From Carettochelys insculpta (Eukaryota > Chordata > Testudines > Carettochelyidae), in contig NC_134144.1 in the NCBI RefSeq assembly GCF_033958435.1, forward strand, positions 8,922,010-8,986,009: a stretch of DNA of 64,000 nt. Direction: 5' to 3'. The notes beneath the pieces are model-generated. The model was not told where the DNA came from. It saw nothing but the letters and a program-made list of their open reading frames with translations, and made no database searches. Position numbers and translations under genes: made by a program. Positions 10,166 to 22,763 of the stretch are shown piece by piece; within the stretch, counting starts at the first letter, position 1, and the number at the start of each line of letters is the position of its first letter.

Positions 10166-11139
10166 TAAAGGTGATGGTTACAGTGGCAGCGTCACAAACC
10201 TAATGCTATTGCCTCCGAGTGTCCTTTCCCTTTCTAGTCACGGGCTTTTCATTCTCCGTGATCTCTGTGGGAAGGGTATTTGCATTCTCATCCGTGCTAC
10301 AGAGAGTCCTCTATGGAAGTAACAGAAGTGCTTTCATCTTTAAAAGTAAATACAGTGGGTGAGTTTCAATGGGAATTATCTGTATCTGGGGGCAGAACTT
10401 GGCTCACTGTGCATAATAGATGGTTAGAGAGCGAAACAGTGAAGGATTCATTCTAGACTCTGTTATTCATGAAGTGCTCTCACAGTTTATCATGCTAGTA
10501 GAAACATGGGGAGTGAATCACAACATTTCTTTGTATTCACGCTTCTCAATGTACAAACTGTGCCCCTTATACAAACAGAGGTACAGAGCCCAGGAAGGAT
10601 CCCAGCTTACCCACATGTATCTTTTATCATATTATGTTTTTGTTATTGAATGTACTGAATTCAATAGCAAATTAATTAATCAATTAGTGAATTCAATTAG
10701 TAGCATGGGGAAAAGATGCAAAGTGGCTAATCACTGCAGCGGTGTTTCAAAATAATGTTATGTAAGTAAATGAAAAGAATAAAAGGAACCATCAATCACA
10801 GAGTTAAATGACATCTTTAACAGAGATTTTAAAAGGCACTTTGCCCCTTCCACTGTAGATTTCTGTTTTCCTTTCCAAACGGCTATGAAAGCCTTTGAAA
10901 AGGGCACAACAGACAGCGTACATCCACTTGAAATGCCATGTTTCCGGAGTTCACAATAATTGTGACATTTATCACCCCCTCACTCCTTTCTGATTCCTGT
11001 ATTAGTTAATTATGAAATAGCATGCTGAAACAATGTGGGGGACAACATCTTTGCACAAGTACTAAGGGAATCAATGAGAGGCTGTGTGACTTTTGACCCG
11101 CTGCTCACAAACAGGGAAGAATTGGTAGGGAAAGCGGAA
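10166..11139. other. No recognised feature
   Basis: Unique-looking AT-rich DNA. A 111-codon open frame at 10420-10755 shows no recognisable domain. Confidence 0.45.
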
Positions 11140-11730
11140 GCAGGCTACAACCTGGGTAGCAGTGACCTGAGATGGCTGAGTTCAGGATCCTGATCAATGG
11201 AAGAAAGGAGACCAGCAAACCATGGGCCCTGGACTTCAGAAAAGCAGACCTTCAGGAAACTGATGGGCAGGATCCCCTGGGAGGCCAACATGAGAGGGAA
11301 AGGAGTCCAGGAGCACTGGATGTATTTTAAAGAAGCCTTATTGAGGGCACAGGAACAAAGCGTCTTAATATGCAGAAAAAATAGCAAATGCAGCAGATGG
11401 TCAGGATGGCTTGACAGGGAAACCTTAAATGAGCTTAAACACAAACAGGAAGCTTAAAAGAAGTGGAAATTTGGACAGAAAACTAGGCAAGCAGATAAAT
11501 ATAGTGCTCGAGCAGGCAGGGGCGTAATCAGGAAGGCCAAAGCGCAACTGGAAGTACAGCTAGAAAGGGATGTGAAAGGAAACATGAAAGGTTTCCGCAG
11601 GCAGGGAGGCAATAGACGGCTGGTCAGAGAAGGTGTGGGACCCTCACTGAACAAGGGAGGTAACCTAGTGACAGATGATGTGGAAATAGCTGAAGTACTC
11701 AATGCGTTTTTGCCTCAGTCTTCCCAGGTG
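11140..11730 (+). mobile_element. CR1 LINE ORF2 fragment (pseudogene)
   Basis: This is the linker between the endonuclease and reverse transcriptase of a CR1 LINE. In one frame (11197-11728) the translation reads GRIPWEANMRGKGVQEHW, FKEALLRAQEQ, KAKAQLEVQLERDVKG, VGPSLNKGGNLVTDDVE and AEVLNAF, all CR1 signatures. The only stop in that frame is TAA at 11455-11457. The related copy at 61680 has TAC at the same place (GCTTACAAG), so it is a point mutation. The part before 11197 is also CR1-like but decayed. The element is truncated at both ends and has no RT catalytic core. Confidence 0.9.
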
Positions 11731-14429
11731 AAACAAGCTCTCAGTGCCATGCAAGGGCTCAGGGCAGCCATAGCTAGGAGCATGGCCCTCCTCCCCTGGC
11801 AATGGCAATGGGGTCATCCTGAGTCATCCCCTCCCCACAGTGCCCCAGCCCTCCCCGTGCCGCAGGCCCCACCCCTTCTCCGTTCCATTCACACCCTGAC
11901 CTCTGATCCCCTTCCCAACCAGCTTGGTTGGGGATTACCTGGGACAGGGACAGTACCAAATTCAGAAATAACCTATTTCAAATTTAGGCTGCCACATAGA
12001 CCTAGCCAACGAGCGACAGGCTTTGCTCTATCACCTTTTACTTCAACACAATCCCAATTCTCCTGCAACATAGGCTTCTACTCAAAAGAGGCTAGCCCTT
12101 CCCTCAGGAGTTCTGCTTAATTGGGTAAGCAACACTCCGTACCCCCAGCAGCATTATGTAACACTTGTAATTAATTAAATCTTTCCTGTTAAAATGGTAA
12201 CCAAAGCCAACTTTGCAGTGCCAGTTACAACTGTTAGGCCAACCTTGCCTTGTTGTGAACAAGGCTTAACAGTACCATTACACAGGGCAGAGCAGTAACA
12301 CCAGAATCCATCCGCGAGGCCAGTGCTCCTTGCAGGACACAGAGCAGATCTCTGTGGTGAAGCCCCATGAACCCATCTCTAGGTGGCGCATGAACAGCTG
12401 ACAGAGTGGGCACAGTGGGGTCAGCTGATACACCACGGTGGATCCCCCTGCTCAACTCACCCATGGAATGGTCATGACACAACCACAAAGGGAGCCCTAG
12501 CTACAGGAGTGGCTGCGGAGATACACTTCATGGACCCAAACTATTCAGACAGTGCACAAACCATAGCACTTGGCTCTGAGGTAAGCTTCCCACCACTTAA
12601 ATAGAGAAACCTTGGCCATATAATCTCTTTAGTCTTTTAGAACCAGCATTGTGCCTGAAGAAACTCAAATATTTAGCTCTCAGCACAAAGTTAAGCTCAC
12701 CATGAGTCCGTAGCTAGGTACAGTGTTTCGCAGCTGTCTCACCTTTTAATGGGTGTGTATATATTTTTGTTACCTCATATATCTTCTCACCTGATACGTC
12801 TCCCAGTCTCCTGGTCCAGCTGTATCAAGCCAAAGTGCTCTCAACTCAGGACATGACAATTCCTTCACGATACAGTTGAACAAAAGCAAACTGTGCAAAA
12901 CCAGAAAGAACTCGGGGTTTAATTCTTTCTGATACAAACTCCCCTGCAGTGCGTTCTGTGACTGCAGTCCTACCAGAAAAGTTTTGTGGTATGTGATTTC
13001 TAAAAGCACACATCATTGGGCCAACTCTACTCAAGAGCTAATTAACAAAATTACCAATTGATCCCAAAGTTAGTGTATGCTATGACTCTATGAACAAATA
13101 TGTTTTGGGATAGAATTATTCATTGCTCGTAATCTGAAACCCTCTTCATCTCAAGCACCTCTGGGGATAAATTGACTCCCATAGTTACATATACTACACT
13201 CATTTCTTTCCCACCATTCAAACTACTAATTTGAAGTTTCTGTACAGTACCCGAAACCCTAGGCACCTAAATATAATTTCTGATCAGTAAAACCTGCACA
13301 GAATGTTTATGTAACTCCCATTTGTGATCATTTCTTTGATAATTTAGTCTCAATAAATTGTAAACCATAAGCCAATAGCTGTGCATTCCTCATAAACTAT
13401 TTTATCTTCAAATATTCTCTGTGTTCATTGTTCCTTCCTCCAGCTACAAAATAGATGGAAAAACACAGAGCTGCTTGAAGAGTGGACTGAAAAGAAGAAC
13501 CTCACTGTGTGAAGACTGGGTCCATCAATGAGGGCAGGGCAAGGGCAAAGGCCAAGGGCTCAGTAAGTCAAAGAGGCCCTGAGCCACAGGCCTTTTAAAT
13601 TGCTACTGGAACCCTGGGCAGTGTGCTCCAGACGGTATGGTTAGGGGACAGTGCGGTACGGTGTGGGCTAAGGACAGGCTGCCTAGTGCATCTGAAGCTT
13701 CAAAAGCCTTCCTACGCATCTCTCTTCTGGTGTAGAACTCAGGGCATGAAGGGACGAAGAAGAGAGAGTTGTCGCAAAAGTTGTTTCTATCTATGTGGTC
13801 TGCATAGCCAGGGCTTTGGGGTGTGTGGAATTGCTCTAGTTTTCTGGCTTGGAATCCGACTTTTGCCAATGAAGGAATAAAAGTCAGATTTCCAATTAGA
13901 CTGTTCCCTTTTAAAACCGAGAGAAATAGTTGATGTGAGCAGAAGGAAAACAATCACATTGCTTTTTAAAAGCCTCTTTAAATGGGTTTTGGACACATCA
14001 GTTTGTTCTTTGTTGATCTTTTGTTGAGGTGCAGAGTTTAATCACTGTGCACTGTGTTTGTGCTACATCCCATAATCCACTGTTTTTCATTTGCTTAGTT
14101 ACAAAGTATCAGAGCCATTCTTTAAGCCTAGATGTTTAACTTTTCCTTCAAGTACAAAGGGCTGAGTCAAAAGCCTATTGAAGCCCAAGGAAAGATTCTT
14201 CCTGCCTGTTGGATGAGGCCCAAACTGAGCCTACACCTTATACAGAGAACAACAACAACAATGGAAACTTGGGAACCAAAATTTAAAAAAAAAAAAAAAA
14301 TCTAGGCAAAGAGTCAAAGATATCTGCCCTCCTGAATCATAATATTAAAGGCACAAAATTGGAGATCATATTTGATTTGAAGGTCCTTTAAATTTAACTA
14401 GTAGGGGCCTTCTTCTGATTTCACCCTAG
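11731..14429. other. No recognised feature
   Basis: Mixed unique DNA. 11760-11950 is GC-richer, with CCCCTCCCCACAGTGCC-like low complexity that extends the CR1 frame to a 182-codon open frame by chance. 14281-14300 is an A-rich run. Nothing codes convincingly. Confidence 0.4.
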
Positions 14430-14890
14430 TTTCACAACATGTTGATTCTAATTACATCAGTGGAGTTACTATTGATTGACTTTGATCTAAGAACAGAATC
14501 TGGCTCTTTGATTCTAGGATTCTGTGATTCACTATTTGCACTGCCCTGGTGTGCTTCCTTTCTATGATGGTGTGTAGAGACCCAGACACTGAGGTATCTC
14601 CTTGGAGTCCATCGGTCTGTGAAATGCTTGAATTCAACAGGTTGCAGCCTTCCCAAGGCATGTCTTCAATAGTGGTCTGACCCTCTTTTAGAATACCTGG
14701 ACTGCAACCAAAATGTTCTTTTGTGACTTTGGTGGCTATAGATATGGATGCAGAGCCAGAGGCATCCAAGGAGTCTTGCAGCTGCCTTTACCATTAACTG
14801 GCCTTGTGAAGCCATTACCTTCCATTCATTTCTGGTCTCTTGAGGAAGACTCTCAGATAGCTGTAAAACCTCATTCCACTGCATAACAAA
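14430..14890 (-). pseudogene. DIRS-type gag / LAP2-alpha-like fossil
   Basis: The minus strand encodes, from about 14880 leftwards, WNEVLQLSESLPQETRNEW, GQLMVKAA, LDASGSASISIATKV, HFGCSPGILKEGQTTIEDM and SLHTIIERKHTR. This order (negative-charge helix, 'LDASDSAAR'-like segment, 'GIPKEVQTTIEDLPFEG'-like motif, then a basic tail) is that of turtle DIRS-type retrotransposon gag proteins. These are related to the alpha-specific domain of LAP2 (TMPO). The frame shifts by one near 14783, and stops follow. It is an inactive relic. I am sure of the motif pattern and less sure of the exact element name. Confidence 0.7.
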
Positions 14891-15770
14891 ACAAGATAAT
14901 TGACTCTACAGATCTGTGAAGTTGCAGTTCCTCACCAGCAGATCCAACTTCAATCCAGATGGAAGAGGCTGAGCTTCCACAGAGGTTAACTGGGCCACAT
15001 CTCTGTCCCATAAAAGAATGGCAAATGACACTGTAAAGATCAGAACCAGTGGTGCATGTGATCTGCAGGAACAAAGACATCCTTCAAGGGCCACTCTCAA
15101 GAATCAGTCTAGGTGAAGGTGAAGACCTCCTCGAAGAACTCCTATTGCCACACAGAGATGAGGATGCCAATAAAGAAAATTCCTATGACTGACAAGTACA
15201 TTTCTGAGATACAGAATAAAGAACGTGGGATTTCACATGAGAGGTAGCCACCAGCATTGTCAAAGTCAGACAGATATTTTCTTCTACAGTACCATAGGTT
15301 CCAATGTCCAGCAGAGTTCTGCACATAGAAGACAAACGAGAAGTATCTGACAATGGAGACTCTGGTTCAGAGTAAATGTGAGGCCCATAGGACATATGAA
15401 AGATGTCTTAGCAGAGAAAGGCAGCAATACTAACAAACAGGGATGACCAGTATCAAAGCTGAAGTAGTGAAAAATGTCATGGCCAGATGCAGTGCCAACA
15501 ATTATGAGGTACCCGGTGCCAATTACAATGGAACCAAGGAAGCGATGCCGATGACAGAAGGTGCAGAATGCACTACCACCTCTAAGGAACACAACATCAC
15601 CATTTCAGAAGACTCATGGCACTGACGCAGTTTCAGAGGAGTCTGCCACCATGACAACTCTCAGCCTTCTTCTTGGTCAGTATGGGAGTTGGTGATCAGT
15701 GCCGGGTCCTTCCTGGAAATCTTTATTCTTTTCTACCTTGGGCAGCGGGAGCCATAGACTGATGGGAAGA
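14891..15770 (-). pseudogene. Probable N-terminal part of the same DIRS-like element
   Basis: It continues upstream of the gag fossil on the same strand, with many overlapping broken frames. Motifs such as CATCGGCATCGCTTCC and TTGGCACCGGGTACC recall the ATCGGCACCGG-rich N-terminal coding region of turtle gag elements of this kind. The decay is too heavy for domain calls, and the right limit is approximate. Confidence 0.35.
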
Positions 15771-15822
15771 ATGCTGAGGAGAGGGTTCAGACAATTTTCA
15801 AGCAACGTGGGGTCTTTTACAG

Positions 15823-16399
15823 CAGCGATTTTCCACCTGTTTTTATCATGACCTAGTTGAACAAAATTATTGATGTTGATGATCCACTGTAATTGTATCT
15901 TTTGACAAGAGCGCCGGCTGCGGATGAGGGGTTTGGGGTAGTGTCGTGGCCTCTGGGTGACAGCAGACTGGGGAGCAGGATTGGGGACACAGCCTTACCT
16001 CTGGTAGCCTGTAGTCAGCAGCACAACAGGGTGCTAAGAAAGGCTTCTTGCCTGTCCTGGCACTGAGGTCAGCAGGAAGTCCAGCTCCTATGTGGAGGCA
16101 CGCAAGCGACTCTGTGTGCTGCTCTCACCCATAGGCACTTCCCCCCACCTCCCTGCACCTACTGGCCAGAAATTGTCCAATGGCAGGTTGGATCTAGTGC
16201 TTGTGAGCTGTTCTCACCCCAGAGCCCAGTGACCATCCCACCTAGAAGCTGGACCTGCTGCTGGCTACTTCTGTGACACAATATGGTCCATGATGCCAAG
16301 ACAGTCAAGAAGACTGACTTAGCATCTCTGCTGGTCACCTGGTTACCCTAGTGCAAGGTGACCCAGTGCCTGGGTCACAACCCCTAGTTTGAAGACCCA
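15823..16399 (+). mobile_element. hAT-type non-autonomous element
   Basis: The 5' end CAGCGATTTTCCACCTGTTTTT is a diverged CAGTGGTTTTCAACCTTTTT terminus typical of hAT elements. The 3' end reads GGGTCACAACCCCTAGTTTGAAGACCC, the complementary-type terminus. The interior is GC-rich (GCCGGCTGCGGATGAGGGGT...CCTGTCCTGGCACTGAGG). It is non-coding. The plus label is the orientation in which it was recognised. Confidence 0.7.
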
Positions 16400-16425
16400 T
16401 AAATTTACATCAGATAAAGATTTGG

Positions 16426-16446
16426 TCACACACACACACGCACACA
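16426..16446. repeat. CA microsatellite
   Basis: A short dinucleotide tract, (CA)n with one CG interruption, just downstream of the hAT-type element. Confidence 0.9.
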
Positions 16447-17069
16447 GTCATCCAAACAGTTCCAAATTTCAGCCAAAAGACTCAGTTTGAGTTCAAAGTT
16501 AGGAAAGAATCTTAATTTGGCTTTTAGTGAAATCTGAACTTGCTGATCATCCTTGCTACATCATCTGAATTCCAATTGTGCCTAATACCCCTAGCAATGG
16601 ACCATGACTTCCTTTATGTCAGGGACTGTACAACCACAAGAAAAATAACTGAAATGGGAGAGGAGCTCTCTTAAGCAGTTTGTTACATCTTTCTGCTCAG
16701 CCAGAAAGTGAATTTTCCCATTATAAATGTTCTAGTGTTCTTTGCATAACTTCCCACTCCTGGCTTGCCTGTCTTTAATTTTACTGGAATAATCTAATTG
16801 GAAATTAAATCTTTCTACACGGTACATTTTGGTTGTTGTATGGGGTGAGTAAATGGAGATTTTCAATTCTACGTTAAAGTCTTAGTTAAATATGTACATG
16901 TCCTGATGACTTAGTCTTTATTTGCATTTTTATAGGCTGGCTGTATTTCATTACTAATGCCATTATAAAGGATTCTTGACCTCCTTCAAAAAGCTGGAAA
17001 GAACAAGAGAAACCTCTCCACTTAAATAGATTTACCTGTTTCCAGAAAGAAAGATCCAAATAGCTCAGC
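16447..17069. other. No recognised feature
   Basis: AT-rich unique-looking DNA between the hAT-type element and the MITE pair. Confidence 0.45.
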
Positions 17070-17481
17070 TAGGCTATTTCTACACTACAGTGATCTTTTG
17101 AAGAAAATCCTTCCAAAAGATCTCTTCCAAAAGAACTTCTTCCAAAAGAGTGCATCCATGCACGAAAAAGCAGATCAAAAGAATAATCTGCTCTTTTGAA
17201 AGAATGGGTCAGGGATCGAAAAATCAGGCACCAGGAGGACTGTTCTTTTACAAAAAAACACCTGCGAAGCATCTACATATTTTCTGTCGAAAGAAGCGTT
17301 CGACAGAGGGCACTCTTCCTGAAATGGGAGTGGAAGAGTGCTCTCAAAAAGAACATTGCATTCTTTCGATTACATTTCAAAAGAACGTTTTTTGTGTGTG
17401 GACACTCTGCTGGAAATCTTGAAAGAGCTCCTTCTTTCGAAAAATATTTCAAAAGAACTTGCTAGTGTAGACATGGCCTTA
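17070..17481. mobile_element. MITE rich in TTCCAAAAGA/TCTTTCGAAA
   Basis: Left end AGGCTATTTCTACACTAC, right end CTAGTGTAGACATGGCCTTA: complementary, diverged GGCCATGTCTACAC termini. The interior carries repeated TTTTGAAAGAA and TTCTTTCGA motifs in both orientations. The two overlapping open frames (17150-17465) are Lys- and Phe-rich artefacts of these motifs. Confidence 0.8.
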
Positions 17482-17483
17482 GC

Positions 17484-17863
17484 GTAGGTCTACACACCAA
17501 AGTTATTTTAAAACAACTATCATTTTGAAATAACTAATGTAGCATCTACATAACACAACTGCTATTTAGACATAAATTTGCAACAGTGGCAGTCTTATTT
17601 CGAAATTGGTAAATCTCATTTCATGATGAACAGTGCCTATTTTTTTCCAGGAAGAAGGGTTCTTTCCAAAGCAGTGTTTATTTTTGAAGGAAGCCCATCT
17701 ATACAGCAGGTTTTGCTTCCAGAAAAGGCTCTTCCGGAAACAAGATTGTGTGAGAATATGCAAATGAGACATGAGATATGTAAATCCATGCCTCCTTTGC
17801 ATTTCTGATCTCTCTCATTTGCATTCCCTTTTTGAAAGGGGAATGTTGTGTAGACGCAGCCTT
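17484..17863. mobile_element. Second adjacent MITE
   Basis: Starts GTAGGTCTACACACC two bases after the previous element and ends GTTGTGTAGACGCAGCCTTA. It contains CATTTTGAAATAAC and CAAATGAGACATGAG blocks. The two were probably independent insertions at or beside the same spot. Confidence 0.75.
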
Positions 17864-18277
17864 ATAGAGCATGTCCCTATGCTATTTGTATCCTGTAGCT
17901 TTCCACACCTCCATCCTCCCCACATAGTCACTTCAGAACTTTGGTAAGGAGAAACTATACTTTCCACTACAATGTTATAGCTGGGCCAGAACTCCTGAAC
18001 AACAGCACTTCAGGGACCATATCCTTTAGAATGGGATTTGCAAAATAAGAGAAAATAACCTGTATCAGAGCTTGCCCCTTTCAGCAGAGAAGTAAACCCA
18101 GAAAAACAATCTAGAGTCACAGGAAAAAAGCAAATGTATTTTGCCACGAGGCAATCACTTTCTCTGTTCAGAGAAACCTGATTTATAACTGTGGTTCTCT
18201 ATGCATGAAGTTCACCTTTCTAGTCCACCCTTCACAAAACCCTATTACTTGAGATTTGCCCAGGAGCCTAACTAGCA
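17864..18277. other. No recognised feature
   Basis: Unique-looking sequence between a MITE and a family E element. Confidence 0.45.
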
Positions 18278-18560
18278 GTACATCTAAATTACATAGAAGA
18301 CTGACCTGGTGAGAGATGATTTTCCAGAGTTTGATTTTGTGCACCTGGTAGAGATGTGCAAAATTGAACTATCTGGGGTCAACAGTCAACCCTCGTACTC
18401 CTCAATATCATAAGAAGTAAGGGAGGTCAATGGGAGAAAATCTCTGTGAAACATCCAGGTAAGTCAATTGCAGATGAGTCGATACTAGCTATTCAACTGC
18501 CGTGGCTAGTATTGTGTACCTGCAATCGACTTAGGTGCCTTGTGTAGACGTGCCCTAGGA
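18278..18560 (+). mobile_element. Family E MITE copy 2
   Basis: Shares AATTGAACTATCTGGGGTCA, AAGTAAGGGAGGTCAATGGG and GGTAAGTCAATTGCAG with the copy at 22488. It is inverted relative to 9711. It ends TGTGTAGACGTGCCCTAG. Confidence 0.75.
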
Positions 18561-21500
18561 CTCAAGGCAGAATTCAGCATAAAGCAGCATTGATGCTGCT
18601 CTCAAGAGAGTCAATAAGAAAACTTTCAATGACAAAATTTGACATCTGCAGGAACAGAATTGGGATCCATGTAAATGCAGTACTGCCACAAGGAACCTGG
18701 CTCAGCTCTACGTGACATTCATCAACATTGCATTCTCTTGCTCAACATCCACTTGATAAAGCATTTTACACTTTGGGGGAGGCTCAGCTCATTCCAGCTG
18801 GAATAACTCCACTGACCACTGACTGTAATGGATCTCTGAAAATTAGGATCAGGCAGCTCAGGATCTGCCTCCTTTTCTGCTTGACTCAGTGACAAATGAA
18901 CTGGACAGCCACTGTTCCATCCAATGCTTTTGGGAACCCCATGCACTGCTGTAATGGGGTCCACTCGCTCGTGAGCGCCCATCTGGAGTGAAGGGTACCA
19001 CAGGAAGTCTTGTCTGGTTGCCGTCAAGGTTCTAAGGGTGGGATCCGACTAACCCTGTCCACAGTACTGTCAGTTCCTATATTAGACCTGGGGGCAGTCT
19101 CCAGCCACTGGGCCTGGGTCTTGCTCAGATCTAGGTTCAGCCCACACTCAGAGCTGTGCATAGTGCTTCCGGTCTCCCAGTCATGATATGCACCTGCCTG
19201 GGTGGAGCCCTAACCCAGCAGCTTCTTTAATACCAGACTCCTGGGTCCTGACTGCTTGCCACAGAGACAGAGATAGAGCCACTCTATCCTGCCTGGAGGA
19301 CCTCTCTTCTGTTCATCTCACTGTGATGGAGTGTGGCAAGGCCTCTGGCCTACTGTAGGGCTTTGGGGCTTAGTCCACCCCATCATAATTGCCTATTGAA
19401 ATCAATAGAAAAAACTTTCAAGAGTCTAAAAAGCATAGCAGTCATTCAGCATTGGACCACACCCTGTATTTGGATGGGGCTTCATATATCTCCCATTAAT
19501 TATCCTAAATGAGGTGACATTTTTCACCATTCTAGAAATATTGATAAATTCTTTACACTTAGAACAGCAGCAAAATATTTTGTCTGGCTTCCAAAAGCTC
19601 AACATTTCCGCCAGCTGAAATTCTGCCTGAAACAAACATCGGCTTGTTTAGAAACAGTGAACATAAATTGGGTTTTATAAAAAAGTATTTTTTTTTTCAT
19701 TTTCGTCTGTCGTGAGGATGTAGTGCTTGTGAAAGTTGCCATAGTAACAGCCCTAGCAACAGCACGGTCCTCTCTTTATTCACCAGATGGGTACAGTGGC
19801 CCAGTCTACTGCCTGCGAACATTCAGGCCCACGTTTTCAAGTGTGGTCTCTGAAATGGTGCCAACAAAATTGTGTTTATATTTGCATGTGCAAATTAGCT
19901 AAATAGCTACGCAGCTTCATAATTTACATATGTAAATGCTTATTTGTGAAGATCAGGCATGAGAAGAAAAGATTGAACATTTGCTAGGGAGACATTTTGG
20001 AACATCATCTTGAAAATGTCATTGTTTTCTGACTTGCTTTGTCAGTCACGTTGATTTGATTTCGTCTCTTTTCTCTTTAGCAGTTCCCTGATCCATAGCA
20101 GCTAGGATTTGGTTACTGTGAACACATTTGATTGCGCTAATGTATACTTACCAGTGGCTGCTCTCTCCCCACAGAACTAACTTCTGTGGGAGCTATTCCG
20201 ATCCAGGGAAAGGCAAAGAGGGCCACTGGTCCAGATTTGCTACATAATCTAGCTCACTTATCACAGTCCAAAACAAGGACACTAACTATAGTAAAAAGTT
20301 TTATCTGAACCCCAGTTCATGTAAATTAATACCAGTTAGGTCACTGTACACAAAACATTTTATTTTGTTCAGTGAAAACTGAAAAAGATAATTATTTAAA
20401 AGGGGTGATTCCAGGTATAAATAGATTTACATCTTTGGCTCTCAAAGATCCCATTTGACTTTAAAATAACTAATTTCTTTCCCACCCATGCAAAAACAAA
20501 AAAAAAGAAGTTGAAACTATCCAGTCACTTTTTTGTGATGATCTTCACTGCTCCCTCTATGTCAGATACTTTCAAGAAGAAACATATATGCCTAGGGAAA
20601 CATCCAGGCTTCCCTTTCCATGTAAGCATATGCCAGGAAATAGACAACCCAGAGCAGAATTCTGATGTGCAACTTTTTTTTGCTCGTTCCAGACTCTGCC
20701 TACAAACGTACAGATCTTACACTCCACATATCCCATAGCAGCTGGACTACCATGGGATATTGTGAGGATAGTCTGAGTTGAGGGCACAGTCAGCATTTTT
20801 CGATGTGCTCTCTGTTATGTTGTTTGGAGTCACTGAGTTTAGGAAGAAATCACTTGAACACAGAGAGCTGCTTCTCCCCTAATGATCTAACTCAGTTACT
20901 ACAAGAACAATCAGGTCTAGATCACAACAGCAAACCAATACACGACACACTCCCTGACCTAACCCCCTGCAAATGACCTCCCCTGTTTGGAGGTATGCTC
21001 TATGTTGGCTGTTGAGAAAATGCATGCATGAGACTTGTTATGAAAGAAATTCACATTACTACTGCTTTTGCACCATGAGTCTATACATATTTCTGGGCTC
21101 AGAGGAGACAGGACATGAAGCAGAGTGCTGGAAGAATATTATAAAATGTTTCCTCTGTGTGAAAGTGTCACTTCAGTTCAGCAGACCCCAGGTGATCTAT
21201 TGTCCATGAAATTAATTCATCTTCGGAGCACTGTTAGAAACATTTTTACACAGAAGTATGAGTCACATTTCCAGTTCTTAAACAACTATGCCACTGCTCA
21301 GGTGCCTGGCAGGTAATCTCCCCTGAGAGCCACAGCAGACTTCGGAAAAGTAAACATCAACACATGGACTTAAATGAAAGAGTGCCTTGTACATGATTCA
21401 TGGTGTCACACTCTTAATTAAAAGCCAAGATGGCAACAGGAAAGAAAGCAATAAGCCCTGCTCTATTGTCTTTTGTAGCTTAGACTTGTACTTGAATTTC

Positions 21501-21596
21501 ATTTTGCAACGGACATGCATATAATTCCAACAAGAGAGACTCTCAAGCCACATATAGGGAGTGTGTCTTCACTGCAGTTAGCTCAGGTTCATAGTA
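18561..21596. other. Mostly unique DNA; faint old repeats
   Basis: No gene or intact repeat was recognised. 18770-18860 (CCAGCTGGAATAACTCCACTG) and 19830-19900 (CCCACGTTTTCAAGTGTGG) resemble very old amniote repeats. 19050-19380 is somewhat GC-richer. Open frames are all under 105 codons and unfamiliar. Confidence 0.4.
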
Positions 21597-21985
21597 GGAG
21601 TGTAAATATTGATTGAAACGGCCAACCAGTTAAACAATTAAAATGACTTTGTTCAACTGGTCAGGCATTAAATAAAGTCACTCCAGCAGGTCAGGTGGAG
21701 TTGGCTGGGGTTCTGCCTATTGGAGTCAGGGTGGGGCCATTCCAATGTGGTGGCAGCCAGGGTCCTGCCTGTCCACCAGGGCTGGGGCTGCTCCAGTCCG
21801 TCCAGCCTACCACAGCCAGGGTCCCACCTCCCAGTCTGCCACAACCAGGGTCTTGCTGGACGGCTGGGCCAGGCTTCTCCAGCTTGGTGTGCCTGTCCAG
21901 TCAGTGGGGTTTGGGCAAGGCTGGTTAATTGGTACGCATTCTGGTAAGCCTACTGCTTACCAGTTAACCTTATTGTTAATTAGTA
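21597..21985. mobile_element. GGTTAACC-type element with GC-rich core
   Basis: The ends carry CCAACCAGTTAAACAATTAA and GCTTACCAGTTAACCTTATTG, an inverted, diverged GGTTAA terminus. The core is a CCAGGGTC-rich imperfect tandem. Three overlapping open frames run through the core in different registers, so none is convincing. It is probably a hAT-like non-autonomous element. Confidence 0.5.
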
Positions 21986-22487
21986 GTAGTACTAGTAGTA
22001 AATCCTTATTTCATTCACGTGGTGCCTCTAATGCTCCTCTCTCGTACACACAAGAACCTCACACCTGAGTTTGATGGTGCTTTCAACCTGACCGGGCTGG
22101 CACAGCCTGAGGTGTGGGTCTGACCCTGGGTTCTACTTTCACTGGGGACGATAACCTGCCTTCCCCAGTTCACTATGAGGACACACGCAGGCTAAAATAT
22201 TTAATTGCTGATAGTCCTTCAGTGCTTTCCTGCCATTCCCTTGTGGCCCAGAATTCTCCCACAATTCACTGGGAAAGACTCAACCAGTGGCTCAGCTTAC
22301 TGCAGAGCAAAGAAACAGGAGAGAGGGGGTGCTTGAAGTCCATATGACACATGAAGGGGAAGGTAGCACCAAGTTACTCAGGCAGTTTTGCTCTCAGGCT
22401 ACCCCAGGTGACGAACACCCGAGTGAACTCTGCAGAGAAGACACCCACTCAGCTAATCAGGAAGCCCAGACTATGCATATACTAGCC

Positions 22488-22763
22488 TGGAAGACTGACC
22501 CTGAGAGAATCTTCCACAGTTCAATTTTGTGTGTCTGACTGGGATTGGTGAAATCGACCTCTCAGGGGTCACAGCTGACCCCAGTACTCCTTGCAAGAGT
22601 ACATCTTGCAAGGAGTAAGGGAGGTTGACAGGAGAAACTCTCCTATCGATCTTCTTCAGTGTGGATGGCAAGGTAAGTCGATTGCAGGTAAGTTGATTCT
22701 AGCTATGTGATTGCTGTAGCTAGAATTATGTATCTGCAATGAACCTACTTTCCCTAGTGTAAA
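22488..22763 (+). mobile_element. Family E MITE copy 3
   Basis: Same interior as 18278 (GGGGTCACAGCTGACCCCAG, AGTAAGGGAGGTTGACAGGAG, GGTAAGTCGATTGCAGG). It ends CCCTAGTGTAAACATAGCCTTA. At about 22588-22618 is a small perfect inverted pair, CTCCTTGCAAGA / TCTTGCAAGGAG. Confidence 0.75.
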
